Assembly: GCF_033473495.1 (NCBI RefSeq)
Contig: NC_088936.1
Location: 1,798,001-1,862,000, forward strand
DNA: 64,000 nucleotides
Source of the DNA: Cercospora beticola
Taxonomy: Eukaryota; Ascomycota; Dothideomycetes; Mycosphaerellales; Mycosphaerellaceae
Reading direction: 5' to 3'
The notes beneath the pieces were generated by a model. It saw only the letters and a list, made by a program, of their open reading frames with translations, made no database searches and was not told where the DNA came from. The position numbers were made by a program, and so were the translations under genes. Positions 11,877 through 23,763 of this stretch are shown one piece after another (within the stretch, counting starts at the first letter, position 1; each line of letters starts with the position of its first letter).

Positions 11877-13026
11877 TTGGTCTTTTGCTGCTTTGGAGAG
11901 GGGTTGGTGGCGAGGGGTTGTCGTGATGATTGGTGGTTGGTGGGTTGGAGATTCACAAGCGCTGATGTTGTCTTGCTGTTGGTCATAGAGCGATCGCACG
12001 CTGGCTAGATGGGTCGCGCAATATGTGAGGCCTGAGGGTCTCTTTGATGACGGGAGATGGTGTTGATGATGCTTCTCCACGTAGGTTTCGTGCTTTGACA
12101 CGTTCGCTGTCAGCACCTAGTGCCTCTCAAGAGGCGCTCTGCCGCATGAAACTCTGGTTAATCATCCTTCATGGTTCGGAGCATTGTATATTCCTAGCCA
12201 TGATCCGTAGTGGTAGCCGTCTTACGGTCTTGGAGACACTATAGCATACTTTCAAGTGTAAGTTCAAAGAGGCGCGAATTGTCTGCTACGAAGATTTGGC
12301 TAGCGTACCTGAAGGTGGCGTGTGGCATGTGGTAGGAGGATGTTTGTTGCTCCTGGTTCCTTCGTGCTGTCTAGTGCCCTATTGGGGTTAGAGTGCGAAA
12401 GGGTGTGCTGTTTATCACGAGAGTCTGTTGGTTGGAGGTTCGTCATTCTTGGTTTTCTGGAGAGTTAGTTGATAGGTGTTGGTGGCTGTGGTTCGGAAGA
12501 GCGCCATTGGCTCAAACTTGCACTTTTTTATATGTGTATAGGGCTTTTTGTGAGTTTGTGATAGGGCAATGCGCGTCGTCATTGTTAAGATCAGAGTGAT
12601 GCTGTAGTATCGACGCGCATCGGAATGAAAATAGCATGTGATCGAGTGTTGCGCGCTGATGCGGCTGCTTCGCATTTTCTACAGTGGTATCGTCCCAGTG
12701 GAGGCTTGGGTGCTTGTATGGAGCTTCGAAAGGTCATCTTGATTGTCAAGGCTCTTGTGTTGAGTACCTCTCATAGATTGCTTCTGCAAATCTCGCTGCC
12801 GACTTGCTAGCTTCGTATGTCGCAGGAATTGCCCAAGTAGTCAAATATCGTCAGAAGCAACTCGCCCATCGAATGACTTGGCAACTCGGTCAAGCTTCAC
12901 TCTTCTAAAACGCCATACTGCTCCTTCACAGCCTCAAGCTCCTCCAACTTGAGCTCTTTCAGCCTTTCTTGACCGTTTCGTGCCTCCCAGCACCCATCCA
13001 CCACATCATAACATGAGCGAGCGTCC

Positions 13027-15654
13027 TCAGTACCTAGCCCCTTCGTGGTGATACTCTCGTTTCACCGCTTCCAGCTGCCTCTCCATATCCTTCATTTCCT
13101 GCTCCTTGGACTCAACAAATCTTCTGATCTCCGTGCGAGCTAACATTTCTCTCCAATTACCCGTATCCTCTCTGATCGCACGCTCGAAACTGCCCGCCAT
13201 CTCCTCAAGGACTGCCTTGATGTCATTTTGCAAGTCTCGAGCGAATGAATCTGTAGCTGTCTTGAAGTTCTTCTCCAAATTCCGGGTGACTGCGGAGAAT
13301 GGACAGGCAGTAGCACCTTGTTCGCTCTTGCCCTGCAGCCAGTTCCGCAGATGGTGCAAACGGCGGTCGGTCACTCCTCCTCCCGAGTCTCGTTTGCACT
13401 TTGTATACAGTGGTCGCATGGCATCTGCGAAGTAGCTGGTCGGAACATCTCGCGTAGCATCTAGCTGGATGTTACTTGCCTCCTTCGCGAACGCCTCATA
13501 CCTTGACCGGAGTGCAGATCGGATGCGATCAACGCTGGAATTGATAATGCCCTGCAAAGGTTCCAAAGCAATTGGCGTGGCAGCCGGCATATTGTTGAGC
13601 TTGGCCGGAATGCGATCGAGGGCGTCCGATACTTTATCGATCGTAGCATCAAGCTCTTTCTTCATATGCTTGAGCAGAGGGTACCAGCGGGCATTCAAAA
13701 AGACACTTTGCTTGTCAGCAAACATTTCATTCAAGATTTGATGCTTCTTTCCTCGTGGAGCATGGCGGCCATGTTTCCGAAAGAATGCGCCTTGTGTGTT
13801 CCAAGCGTGCTCAGTAAACTTCTCCACGACCTCGAGCGCTGCCGTTACAAAGTTAGGCCGATTCTTGAGCAGCTGTTGTATGAGCTGTCGGCTGCACTCT
13901 TCGTCTACAGCTTCTCTCCATGAGCTTAAACTGGTCTCTAGCAGAGTCGCGGGGTGTTGGGCCATCTCGGTGAGTGTCTGCCGCCGCTCTGACATCGCTG
14001 CGTCAGCCCACAATGCAGCTCCCCGGAGAAGCGTGAGACTTGCATTGATGTATTCATCAGCAGTATTGAACTCATTGGGGGCAGCAACCTCGAGGGCGAA
14101 TCGGCGCAAGGCAGGAATATTGGTCATCTCCACGCTCATGTGATATTTCTCGTTGGTCTCCACACCTTTATGCGCCATGTAATGTGTGTTAGACACGCAG
14201 AATACCGAGAGCTGGACTCCAGGTGCGAGGTGCACCTGCTTATCCTCCTTGAGCGTCTTGCTCAAGTACGAATTGCGCATATCAACAAGGACATCAAGTC
14301 GCTCGATCTCGGCCGTCTCCAGCTCCTGTAGACTGCGTGATCGCTTGTTGCCTGTGTTGTTGCGTCCCTTGATGTCCTTCTTTAGCTCGTTGATGCCCTT
14401 GGAGAGCTGCTCGTACCGTGCGATACTCGACGGAGCAGCGCCTTTCGTGGCCATCTCTTTCGCAAGATTCGCATTCGCACCAACGTCGGAATGCGTGGCT
14501 ATAATGGCAACATTCGATCCAAACCGAGCCCCATACGTGGCAAGCTTGCTGTCGAGCGAGGCATCGGAAACGGCGCGAGCCATACCAGCCACTGCCCAGA
14601 GAATATCGCACTCCTTGATGAATTCATTGGCAACTTCTGCCCGGACGCGATCGACGTCTTCCGTGCCAGGGAGATCGTTCACTTCAATGTGGCGCAAAAT
14701 TGGTGATGTAGATATGCCTTTGCAGACATGATCGACCAGAGGCCATAATTCTGGCTCCTCCAGTTTGTATTGCTCAAACATATATGGCTCAACATCAGTG
14801 TTGATCTGCTCCAAGTCATCGGAGCTCATTCGCAGCGTTGGACAGCCCTCCACATCCTGGCATCCAGAGAGCAGGGTCATGCACCATTGATCTAGGTCTT
14901 CAATGGTCTCGGCGACATTTCGATGCTCCTTGAAATACTTGACGATGTTTCCTTCCGAGGAGAATTCATCTTGATCGCAAAATAACGCTCGAAATCGTTT
15001 CAGCGCAGCATTCGCCCGTTGTTGGTACTCCTGCTTCTCCTCCTCCGGCCAATCCCCGTGAGAGTCCAAATGCCAGCGAGTGAAGTGCTTGATGTGCTCA
15101 CTCAAAAAGGTCACTCGCTTTTGCTTGTCGTAGAAGCGGACGTCAGCTGCGTATAAAGTTGTCTGGCCTGCGAGCTTGAACACGATCTTTGTCGGAACCG
15201 CAGTGCAGCTCTGACCGGTATCGCCAGCTTTGGTGGCATCAGGTTGCCCGGCGAAAGAATTTGTGACCGAGCTCTTCCCAGTGCCCGTAGCTCCATAAAG
15301 CATGACGCTGATAGGGGGAGGCTCGGGGCTTTCGCGCAACTTGTCAGCCTTTTGCCACATCGTCTCGACGTCCTGACTGTGGTGGCGGTGCTTCCCCAAA
15401 AGTTGGGCAAGTTCGACAACAATAACTCCAGTCTGCTGCTTCAGCGCGAATGTCCTCGGATCGTAGGCCGCGCATTTTGGAGGCTTTTCCGTCTTCTCCG
15501 AGTACATCCCATTTTCGTCATAACAATCCTGCTTCGGTCCAGGAGATGGGGTTCTTCCAGTCACGAACAATCCATGCCCTGGTCCACTGCGATCCGTGTC
15601 GGCGGTGCGCTCGCGTGAATACCGCCCAGAGCTGACAGGCGACAGATAAGCCAT
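13027..15654 (-). CDS. SLIP-GC-like / dynamin-superfamily GTPase
   Basis: Single-exon protein of about 875 residues with a P-loop GTPase domain followed by a long helical region, as in the nuclear GTPase SLIP-GC and other large dynamin-like GTPases. G1 is GATGTGKS at 121-128, Thr151 is a plausible G2 residue, G3 is DLPG at 327-330 and G4 is THSD at 387-390. An unusually long insert of about 175 residues separates G2 from G3. The C-terminus ends in a charged coiled coil (MKDMERQLEAVKREY). There is no signal peptide or clear membrane helix. The ATG at 15654 is used; the frame extends four codons upstream without another ATG. Fungal members are uncharacterised. A mechanochemical or innate-immunity-like role would be speculation. 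Confidence 0.8.
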   Translation of the reverse strand: MAYLSPVSSGRYSRERTADTDRSGPGHGLFVTGRTPSPGPKQDCYDENGMYSEKTEKPPKCAAYDPRTFALKQQTGVIVVELAQLLGKHRHHSQDVETMWQKADKLRESPEPPPISVMLYGATGTGKSSVTNSFAGQPDATKAGDTGQSCTAVPTKIVFKLAGQTTLYAADVRFYDKQKRVTFLSEHIKHFTRWHLDSHGDWPEEEKQEYQQRANAALKRFRALFCDQDEFSSEGNIVKYFKEHRNVAETIEDLDQWCMTLLSGCQDVEGCPTLRMSSDDLEQINTDVEPYMFEQYKLEEPELWPLVDHVCKGISTSPILRHIEVNDLPGTEDVDRVRAEVANEFIKECDILWAVAGMARAVSDASLDSKLATYGARFGSNVAIIATHSDVGANANLAKEMATKGAAPSSIARYEQLSKGINELKKDIKGRNNTGNKRSRSLQELETAEIERLDVLVDMRNSYLSKTLKEDKQVHLAPGVQLSVFCVSNTHYMAHKGVETNEKYHMSVEMTNIPALRRFALEVAAPNEFNTADEYINASLTLLRGAALWADAAMSERRQTLTEMAQHPATLLETSLSSWREAVDEECSRQLIQQLLKNRPNFVTAALEVVEKFTEHAWNTQGAFFRKHGRHAPRGKKHQILNEMFADKQSVFLNARWYPLLKHMKKELDATIDKVSDALDRIPAKLNNMPAATPIALEPLQGIINSSVDRIRSALRSRYEAFAKEASNIQLDATRDVPTSYFADAMRPLYTKCKRDSGGGVTDRRLHHLRNWLQGKSEQGATACPFSAVTRNLEKNFKTATDSFARDLQNDIKAVLEEMAGSFERAIREDTGNWREMLARTEIRRFVESKEQEMKDMERQLEAVKREYHHEGARY

Positions 15655-16567
15655 GGCAGGCGCCACGAACGACCAAGTGTCGCTGCGGCTTGATGTGCGA
15701 TGTGACTTGTCAGTCTTTGGTATTGGAAGTTGGAAGATATTATGAGTTGCTGATATGAGTTGGATGTGGTATGGGTGTCTTGTAGCGGTGGTAGTTGTGG
15801 TACTGTTCGTGGGAAGATATGAAAGGGAAGAGGCAGTCGAGCTCGCCCGAACTCATCAGCATGTGACTGTCGCGTCACGTCACAAGAAGTGAACAAATGC
15901 TAGGCAACGGTCCCGTGGAGCTTGTGAAAATGCTGAAAGAAGCCGAAGTGAAGCACTGTAGGACATAGTTAGCAGCAAACGCCACAGATCTAGGGCAGAA
16001 CATACACTCGCATAATGCATGAGGCATGTACACAGTGCTCACCATTTCCCAATGCATCGCAGCTTCTCGAAAGTACGAAGCGTATTCTCTGTCTCTCGCG
16101 GCGACCTACGACGCCCCAAAAAAAGAGCGAGCATCAGCGCAATCACCTGCTGTGAAGCTCCCTCAGCCACTACATTCACTCTCATCGCAGCACCTGGCGC
16201 TGTGACGCAAGAGCGCATGTGAAAAGCCACAGCTCCGAGTGGAGGAAAACAGCGAGGCGAGTGAGAGCGCACTTTCGCTGCGCTTCTGGCAGTCTTGGTC
16301 AGTCTGCGGTGTCGACCATAGGTGAGGATCTGAGCACTGACCTGCGGAGCAATGGCTCCTCGGGGAGGCCACGTTCAGGTATTGAGGTCGAATCAAGGAC
16401 GGGAAAGGGGGACTGGTGGCACATGTAGTACATTGCACTATGATACACATGCAGCGTCATGAACTGCATTCTATGATATACCGTAGAACATAACACGCTC
16501 CTCTTTCTCCTTCGCATTTCTCATGCCAGCGGTCGCTCATCACGGCCCAGCATATATGCACAATGGT
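15655..16567. other. Intergenic, nothing recognised
   Basis: About 0.9 kb between the start of the large GTPase and the 3' end of Rpt3, both on the minus strand. It presumably carries the GTPase promoter and the Rpt3 3' UTR. No coding sequence is supported. Confidence 0.55.
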
Positions 16568-17830
16568 TTACTTGTAGAAGTCAAACTTGTCTGCCTCGCT
16601 CGTACCCTTGACCTGACTTGTGTATGCATCCTCCAAATCTTGCTGGATAATGTTGTATCTGTTCTTCCTCACAGCCCTCAATCCTGCCTCTTGCATCACT
16701 GCCGCGATGATAGCTCCAGACAATGGGTCGTTGCGGACGATCAGGGAGTCGAGGTCGACTTCAGGCGACAAGCTCATCTTCGAGGCGATGGTAGAGAAGA
16801 TCAAGCGACGCTCTCGGCGGTCACGCAGCGAAGGGAATTCGATCTTTCGGTCGAGACGTCCAGGACGTAGCAGAGCAGGATCTAGTGTGTCCGCACGGTT
16901 GGTTGCCATGATGACTTTGACGTTTGAAGTCTGGTCGAAGCCGTCCATTTGGTTGAGCAGTTCGAGCAGGATACGCTGCACTTCTCTGTCGGCTCCGGTT
17001 TGCGCGTCGAAACGTTTGGTGGCGATAGCGTCAATTTCGTCGATGAAGATGATAGCTGGGCTGTTCTCTCGCGCCATTCGGAAGACATCACGCACCATGC
17101 GCGGTCCTTCTCCGAGATACTTTTGCACGAACTCCGAACCAACAACGCGAATGAACGATGCGGTCGTGCTATTCGCCACAGCCTTGACCAACATTGTCTT
17201 TCCTGTACCAGGAGGCCCGTAGAGCAAGACACCGCGCGGTGGGTCGATACCAATCTGCTTGTACAGGTCGAACTGTGTCAGCGGCAGCTCGACGGCTTCC
17301 CGGATCTCCTGCTTCTGCATGTCCAATCCACCGACTTCGGCATATGTGACATCGGGCTTCTCATCAGCGCCCAACATGGCGATGCTGCTGTCAGCCTCGG
17401 GCGGCAAGATATCGACCAAGCTGTTGGAATGCCGATGCAGCGCCACACTGGAGCTGGGCTTGAGCAGCTCACGGTCCAGTGTACTCAGTATCCGCACAAC
17501 ATAGTTGCTTCCTGTTGATGACTGTACGATTCCCGTGTTCTGATCGATGGCTTCCATGAACTGGCCGATGACCAGTGGCACACTTTGTATCCGCTTGATC
17601 TCCTCCTGTGCGCGTACCAGCTCCCGCTTCAGACTCCGCTGCTCATCCTTGATGTACTCTTCCTGCAACTTGATGTATTCGAGTTGGCGCTGCAGCTTCT
17701 TGTAGGTTGCATATTGGTCGTCGGAATCTGTCAAGCCCTCGATGGTGTCGATGTTGGTGATGGCGGAGCTCGAGATCTGGTTGAGGAGGTGCGGCGCGGT
17801 CGGCGCTTTGCTCACGTCGGCGGACGCCAT
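16568..17830 (-). CDS. RPT3: 26S proteasome regulatory ATPase Rpt3 (subunit 6B)
   Basis: AAA+ ATPase of the hexameric ring at the base of the 19S regulatory particle, which unfolds ubiquitinated substrates and opens the 20S gate. 420 residues, close to the usual 410-430. N-terminal coiled coil at about 40-82, OB fold at about 85-145, then the AAA domain with Walker A GPPGTGKT at 205-212 and Walker B with D264/E265. The subunit-diagnostic blocks [19 protein letters not shown] and the arginine-finger region match Rpt3. The C-terminal FYK is the HbYX motif that docks into alpha-ring pockets. The open frame runs about 115 codons further upstream with ATGs, but that part is low-complexity and not like the family, so ATG 17830 is preferred. 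No introns. Confidence 0.95.
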   Translation of the reverse strand: MASADVSKAPTAPHLLNQISSSAITNIDTIEGLTDSDDQYATYKKLQRQLEYIKLQEEYIKDEQRSLKRELVRAQEEIKRIQSVPLVIGQFMEAIDQNTGIVQSSTGSNYVVRILSTLDRELLKPSSSVALHRHSNSLVDILPPEADSSIAMLGADEKPDVTYAEVGGLDMQKQEIREAVELPLTQFDLYKQIGIDPPRGVLLYGPPGTGKTMLVKAVANSTTASFIRVVGSEFVQKYLGEGPRMVRDVFRMARENSPAIIFIDEIDAIATKRFDAQTGADREVQRILLELLNQMDGFDQTSNVKVIMATNRADTLDPALLRPGRLDRKIEFPSLRDRRERRLIFSTIASKMSLSPEVDLDSLIVRNDPLSGAIIAAVMQEAGLRAVRKNRYNIIQQDLEDAYTSQVKGTSEADKFDFYK

Positions 17831-19542
17831 GCTGATGTTCTGATCTGGGGTGGCTTTGATGTCGCGGTGTGTGGTGGGAGATGGAGGAGTGGAGGACGGT
17901 GTTTGTGGTGATGATGTTGGATGTGATGCGTTCCAGCTGCAGCTTGTCGGAGAAGGCGACAGAGCTGCCGACGCGCCCCAGTACTGACACGTGAATGGTC
18001 TTGGCATTATCATGGTCACCACATCTTCAATAGGAAGATGCAGCTTGCGAGCTGAACTCATTGCGATTGGTAATGTTCTGAACGAGACATATGAAGCTAC
18101 AGTTCTAAGCTTCCCGAACGGCATCATCGAGAACCGAAAGATTATCAGAGTCACCGTGGCGGTGGGATAGAACACCGTCGGTCGTATCTACATCTCCTCT
18201 CGAACGACACTCCTCTGGTCCAAGTAAGCTTCGAGCATTCGCGGTAGTGATTGACAGGGCAAGTCGGCCCATCACTTCTGTTCCTGCCCATGTCGGAAAG
18301 GCATGGACAAATCGCTGGCAGCTTCCCTTCTCTGCTACTTCCGCTCAATGGCAGAACGGGAGAACACTGGGCAGCATATATATGCCTCGTGCAATGCTCC
18401 CCGCGTGACATTCGTCCAGGCGAGGTGGCTAAGTTCGTAAGTCGTCAAACAAGTCGGCGCCGAACGCCTTCACAAGGATGGAATTCTGATGCCCACGCTC
18501 TCCAGACTGTACCTGGTTCGGCATTGGCATGAGCTTGCTTGCGTGGGCGGATCTTTTGCTTCGCGGATCTTTTGCTTCATGAGTCGCGGTTTAAGATCTT
18601 GAACGTCTTGCGTGTGAGCAGAGGTAGAATGGTTCTAAAGTTGTCGGAATTCTTTTGCTCTGGAAGCACGTCTTCCACGCTTCACCGCTTTGCGCTATAT
18701 GCAGCTCGACGGCAAGTCTCTGCTTGGATCGACATGTGCCTCAGCTCTGTGGACTACGGGCATAGTCTTCTCGATATCAAGTTCTATCGTCAGCTCGGAG
18801 AGGACACTTGCGCCAGACTTCGAACACCCGGCCCACATGCGAGAAAACCGTTTCATGACGGCCGTTGGCAAGACCGTTCGGGGAAGCTACAGCATGCGTA
18901 CCTGGGCCCTGCTATACCGGAGTCCCGCAGTATGCATCTCGGAACTAATCCAAGTGAATGGAAGTGGTTTTGGTACAGCATGGGCAATTGGAACTGAAAT
19001 ACAAGAAATCATCAACATGGTTGTCGAGTCAACGTTCGGATGAGGATGGAAGTCGTTGCAGGCACAAGTCGGAAAGGACAAAATTAGCAGGGGTCCGCGC
19101 TCTCGCGTCCCGCCACACATCCAGCCACGCGCGAACCGAGTCGACGTGCACAATTCCACGTCACGCAAACTCACTCGTTGGGCTCCATCTCTCACGCACT
19201 CCTGCAAACTGCACGTCGCGCACATTTCTCCGCCGTACACTTCACCGACATCGCTTTTCGCACGCTTCTTTCGTTATCTTATATTGCCATTCCAACTTCA
19301 GCTCTTTCCAAGACGCCGCGGCGCCGCCCCACCTCCAAAGCTACCCCATTGGCCATATGAGATACCACCACCGAAACGAGCCACTCGGAGCAGCATAGGC
19401 AGAGGCAGCGACGCTGTCTTCCTCACCGCCAGGGCGAGCGCGAGTGGAGGACCAAGAGCGCTGAAATCAGTCACCCCGGCGCAAAGCGACTCGACAACCC
19501 CAGCCACGAGCAACGAGCCGAGGAAGGGCAACATCACGCACC
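17831..19542. other. Divergent intergenic region
   Basis: About 1.7 kb between the starts of Rpt3 (minus) and the membrane protein (plus), probably including both promoters. It contains a perfect 16-bp tandem duplication. I see no supported gene; the 240-codon frame at 19056-19778 overlaps the real first exon in another phase. Confidence 0.5.
18547..18578. repeat. 16-bp direct tandem duplication
   Basis: The unit GCGGATCTTTTGCTTC occurs twice head-to-tail without mismatch at 18547-18562 and 18563-18578. Probably replication slippage. Confidence 0.9.
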
Positions 19543-20286
19543 ATGGCACGATCAGACATGACCCGAGAAAGGGTGATTGTGCGACAATCATACTACTGGC
19601 CAGACTGGCAACTCAATGTCTGGATCATCATCATGCTGGCCACCGGCGGCACACTGGTCGGAGTCTTCGCCAACTTTGTGGTGATACAAAATTCACTGGG
19701 CGGATTGGGGATACCATGGTGAGTCTGACGCGCGAGCATGCGAGCGATACACTCTTTAAACGTCTGGGTGGTCGCTGAGCATTTGCAACCTCATGCTTGC
19801 AGGCCCTTGAGTAGAGATTGGTGCTACATCCCCATTTCACCTGTTCCAGCCTCCACATTTGCATTTAGCACACATGCTAACCTTCCTCTCTTCCTTAGGA
19901 TCATGCCGTTTGGCATCACAGTTGGTGCTCTTACGCTCGCCTTCATCATCCTCATGCTCATTCTCATCGTACAACGGCGACTTCTACCCGGGGTTCTCAT
20001 TATCGGCGCGTTCATTCTTCTCGTCCTGTACATCACCGGCTTGATCGAGACCGCGATTCAACTGTTCGGCCCATCCGGAGACATCAACTCTAAGTGCGGC
20101 ACATATGTCACAGGGCAGAATCCGAACGATCTATCGGTCAATACCCTAGCATGGCTCCAACAAAACAGCATTTGCCAGAGCTGGAGCGCAGTGTTCGCAT
20201 TTTGGATAATAGGCGCCGTCTTTCTGGTGTATTTGATTGTGCTGGCCAGTATGGTGGCACAGGGAGGAAGAGAGGATAATTATTAA
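19543..20286 (+). CDS. Four-helix MARVEL-like membrane protein
   Basis: Small integral membrane protein of 187 residues. Exon 1 is 19543-19718 and exon 2 is 19899-20286; the 180-nt intron has GTGAGT, a GCTAAC branch and TTAG. Helices are predicted at about 27-50, 61-83, 87-110 and 154-178. A loop of about 40 residues between helices 3 and 4 carries two cysteines (in SKCGTY and NSICQS) that could form a disulphide. This topology suggests the MARVEL group of fungal plasma-membrane proteins, but no diagnostic residue settles it. There is no cleavable signal peptide. ATG 19543 has a good context (CACCATGG). Function unknown. Confidence 0.75.
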
Positions 20287-21190
20287 TGTGTGTAATGCAT
20301 GAGTACGAAGATGAAGATCAGATCGAATGATTGGGCAGGCAATGAGTATGTGGGACAACGAGAAAGAGTTGTTTACACGAGCGGGAACCACAAGGACTGG
20401 GAAGGCATGATTTTATGGCGAGGCGTTCACTGGCGGATCAATACCCTGGAGCATGAAAGCTCTTCATTTTGGACAGGAAATATTTGCACAGTATCCAATA
20501 TATGGCACCTGTTCCCCGCATTCCGAGAGCTTTGGCGGCAAGCAGGTGAGTATTCGTCTGTGGAAGCATGCATATTGATTACACAGTAGGATCGGTCCTT
20601 CGCTCCGAACCTCACAAAGGCAGGCTGAAAAGGTTCAATCGACACGAGCTTCATTCAGCCGACGGACGAAGGGAGATCTCGCAACCATGTTTTAGACGAG
20701 AAGCAGTTGCTTGTACAGCATCTGGGTGGGTGCAGCCAGATTTGCGACACTTCGCGAAACACATTTAGCCTGGGATATTGGCTTGTGGTTGATGGCTGAT
20801 CGCTGCAGTCACATGCAGGTCAAGCTCGCCCGCCGGGACTGCGAATCTACTCTAGACACAGGTACCGGATTCGTGGAGAGACTGGGTACTTGTGCCTCTT
20901 CAGCAGCTGAGCTGAATGACTGAGTCGGCGTCTTGGCAGACGGACTCCCCCAAGGCTGCTCTTCCCGTTTCGAGCACGCAGCATACCAACAACATGAAGT
21001 TTTGAGCGCTTTCAGAACATTGACGGACTTCTGCATGATCATGAGAGGATCTACATGCAAAGACTAAGCTCCTTGCTGCCACAGGGCCGGCAATGCACCA
21101 TCGCTTCAAAGCACACATGCCAGGTACCATAGCTACTTCCAGCAACTTCTTCGCGGCTAAATTCACAACTGCGCGCCGATCCTCCTGCAA
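20287..21190. other. Convergent intergenic region, nothing recognised
   Basis: About 0.9 kb between the 3' ends of the membrane-protein gene and the acetylxylan esterase gene. No coding sequence is supported. Confidence 0.55.
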
Positions 21191-21997
21191 CTAACCCAAC
21201 TTTGACTTCACAAATTGCAGCGCCTGCTGTCCATACACTTGTCCGTAAGCCTGGTGCGTGGCTGCATTGTTGCCGTTGCAGCAGTAAGGATCTGGAGCAT
21301 CACAGTATGATCGAAGCTTGGACTGGAATGCTGGGCAAGAGAAGCCCTGAGGTCTTGGGTCGAACTGCAGGCACATTGGTTAGCGACTGACACTCGCAGA
21401 ACAACAGGAATGGGAACGACATACTCCTTGTGCTGAGCAAGTTCCGACTCTGAACGAACTCTCCGCAGGAGAGTTTCGAGGGTTGCCCGCCCAGATCACA
21501 GCCTTAATGGCATTGGCAGCTGCAGAAGTCACCAAGACTTTGGTGTCGGTTATGCCCTGGTTCGGATCACCACCGCCACAAAGGGCGTTGTCGCCAATCT
21601 GAGCACCCTATTCCAGTCTGCGGTCAGCTCGTGCTTCATCGAATACGCGATACCAAACAAAGCATACCTGCGAATATCCTACAACAACGAGCTTCGAGTT
21701 GGGGCACCTGGAGTTGAAGCTGTTGATTTGATTCGCAATGTTCTGTGTACCAGCGCGAACTGAAGCGCCATACTGGGAGTCTCCGATAGCAGGATAGACG
21801 ATGGCTTCTGCGGTGGATCCAGGATATGCCTTCAGAATCAGGTTGACGAAAACGCCTGCAGTACCATATCCAGCGGGAGCTGTGGTCTCTCTCGCACCGA
21901 AGATGTGGATCGCTGGGCAAGACTGCCTCTCTTCCAGTGGGTTGGCAGTCGCGCTTGCAACGAGCGCTGCTGCGGCAAGTGTGGAGCTGAGATGCAT
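21191..21997 (-). CDS. Secreted acetylxylan esterase (CE5, cutinase fold)
   Basis: Extracellular serine esterase that removes acetyl groups from xylan. Exons (minus strand) are 21997-21668, 21607-21425 and 21364-21191, separated by two 60-nt introns; 228 residues. The signal peptide is about 1-18 (cleavage after ATA), followed by a short propeptide ending ERQ. The catalytic triad is visible: Ser109 in GYSQG, which is split by intron 1 immediately after the Gln, Asp196 in DAPDPYCC and His208 in THQAYG. The paired cysteines and the ALCGGGDPNQG block are more like acetylxylan esterase II than true cutinase, so xylan deacetylation is the better call. It is divergent from a GH11 xylanase across a shared 0.8-kb promoter and is probably co-induced with it. 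Confidence 0.92.
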
Positions 21998-22081
21998 GTT
22001 GTTGTTAAGTTCTGATATACCTGGATTCGATCAACGACGAGGTGAGTTCTGATCATTCATTCCATTCGATTTCATCCTGAC

Positions 22082-22089
22082 TTTATATA
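22082..22089 (-). promoter_or_regulatory. TATA box of acetylxylan esterase
   Basis: TATATAAA on the minus strand, about 85 bases before the esterase ATG. Position and sequence are typical for an inducible fungal secreted-enzyme gene. Confidence 0.65.
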
Positions 22090-22329
22090 ACATCCAGTCT
22101 TTCATCTCTGAGGCTCGTACATGCCGTCATGCTCGGTCGGACGGCGCTTCTACACGTAACGTACAAAGCAATCTGCCTGAAACGGGGCATCGGGTAAACT
22201 CCGCATACATACATTCGTCTACCAAGCGAGAGCTGATGTATACAAGTTTGGGCCACGTGCCAGCTGACAACTGAACGAGATCAATATACAGCTACCACGG
22301 TCTGGACTCATGAAGTGAATCTCAACGGA

Positions 22330-22336
22330 TTTAGCC
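22330..22336 (-). promoter_or_regulatory. XlnR/Xyr1-type motif GGCTAAA (distal)
   Basis: Reads TTTAGCC on the plus strand, a perfect match to the XlnR consensus, about 330 bases before the esterase start and 475 before the xylanase start. Binding is inferred from the consensus only. Confidence 0.55.
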
Positions 22337-22659
22337 TAAGTACAACAATCTAGAATCGTGCACTAGGACAAAAGATCATCACTCTGCAGTCTAGGTCCGC
22401 GAATTGGTTTCGAACTACTCTGGAGTTTGTCCAACATCGGCTGAGTGGATCATGCAGGGCTGAACGCTTGTGCCCTCTTTTGTCGATACCGCTTCAGCTG
22501 GGTACTCTTGGCTCGTCTCAGGCAGAGGAGTTCAGCAATCAATGGTCTTGTCGTTGTACTTCGACAGGCTTTCCTCGCTCACTTGGCACATCCTCCTACA
22601 CGATCTTGGCCTCTTGGTATGGCTTGTTTGCTCCTCGTGAGCAAGATGGAGGGCAATGC

Positions 22660-22666
22660 TTTAGCC
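22660..22666 (-). promoter_or_regulatory. XlnR/Xyr1-type motif GGCTAAA (proximal)
   Basis: A second perfect GGCTAAA on the minus strand, about 145 bases upstream of the xylanase ATG and 60 upstream of its TATA box. Inferred from the consensus only. Confidence 0.6.
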
Positions 22667-22724
22667 AAAAATGCTGTCAACGCGTGAAGCGCAAGAGATG
22701 CAAGGAATGCCAGGAAAATGGTGG

Positions 22725-22732
22725 TATATAAG
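22725..22732 (+). promoter_or_regulatory. TATA box of GH11 xylanase
   Basis: TATATAAG, 85 bases before the xylanase ATG, mirroring the spacing of the TATA box on the esterase side. Confidence 0.7.
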
Positions 22733-22773
22733 ACAGCTTCTCATACCGAGATGCTCGAAATCAATTTGCCTGA

Positions 22774-23598
<825 letters not shown>

Positions 23599-23763
23599 AT
23601 GAAGGACCTGTAAAGGTTGAAGAGTGCCTCCGAAAAGATGATGGTTTTGCTGCGCCGAGGAATCTTGATGTTGGCGTGCTGCATGTCCGTGAGCTTGAAC
23701 GAGACTCTCTTTTGTTGCTTGAAAGGTCGCTCGTTTACTGCGCAGTCCCTAAGCTCCTGTATC

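Larger units (their letters stand above)
11274..13026. other. Intergenic with hairpin and G/C/T-rich repeats
   Basis: About 1.75 kb separating the 3' ends of two convergent genes. No coding region is supported. It contains an inverted repeat and a degenerate GCTGTGCT/GCTTTGCT tandem, listed separately. Confidence 0.55.
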
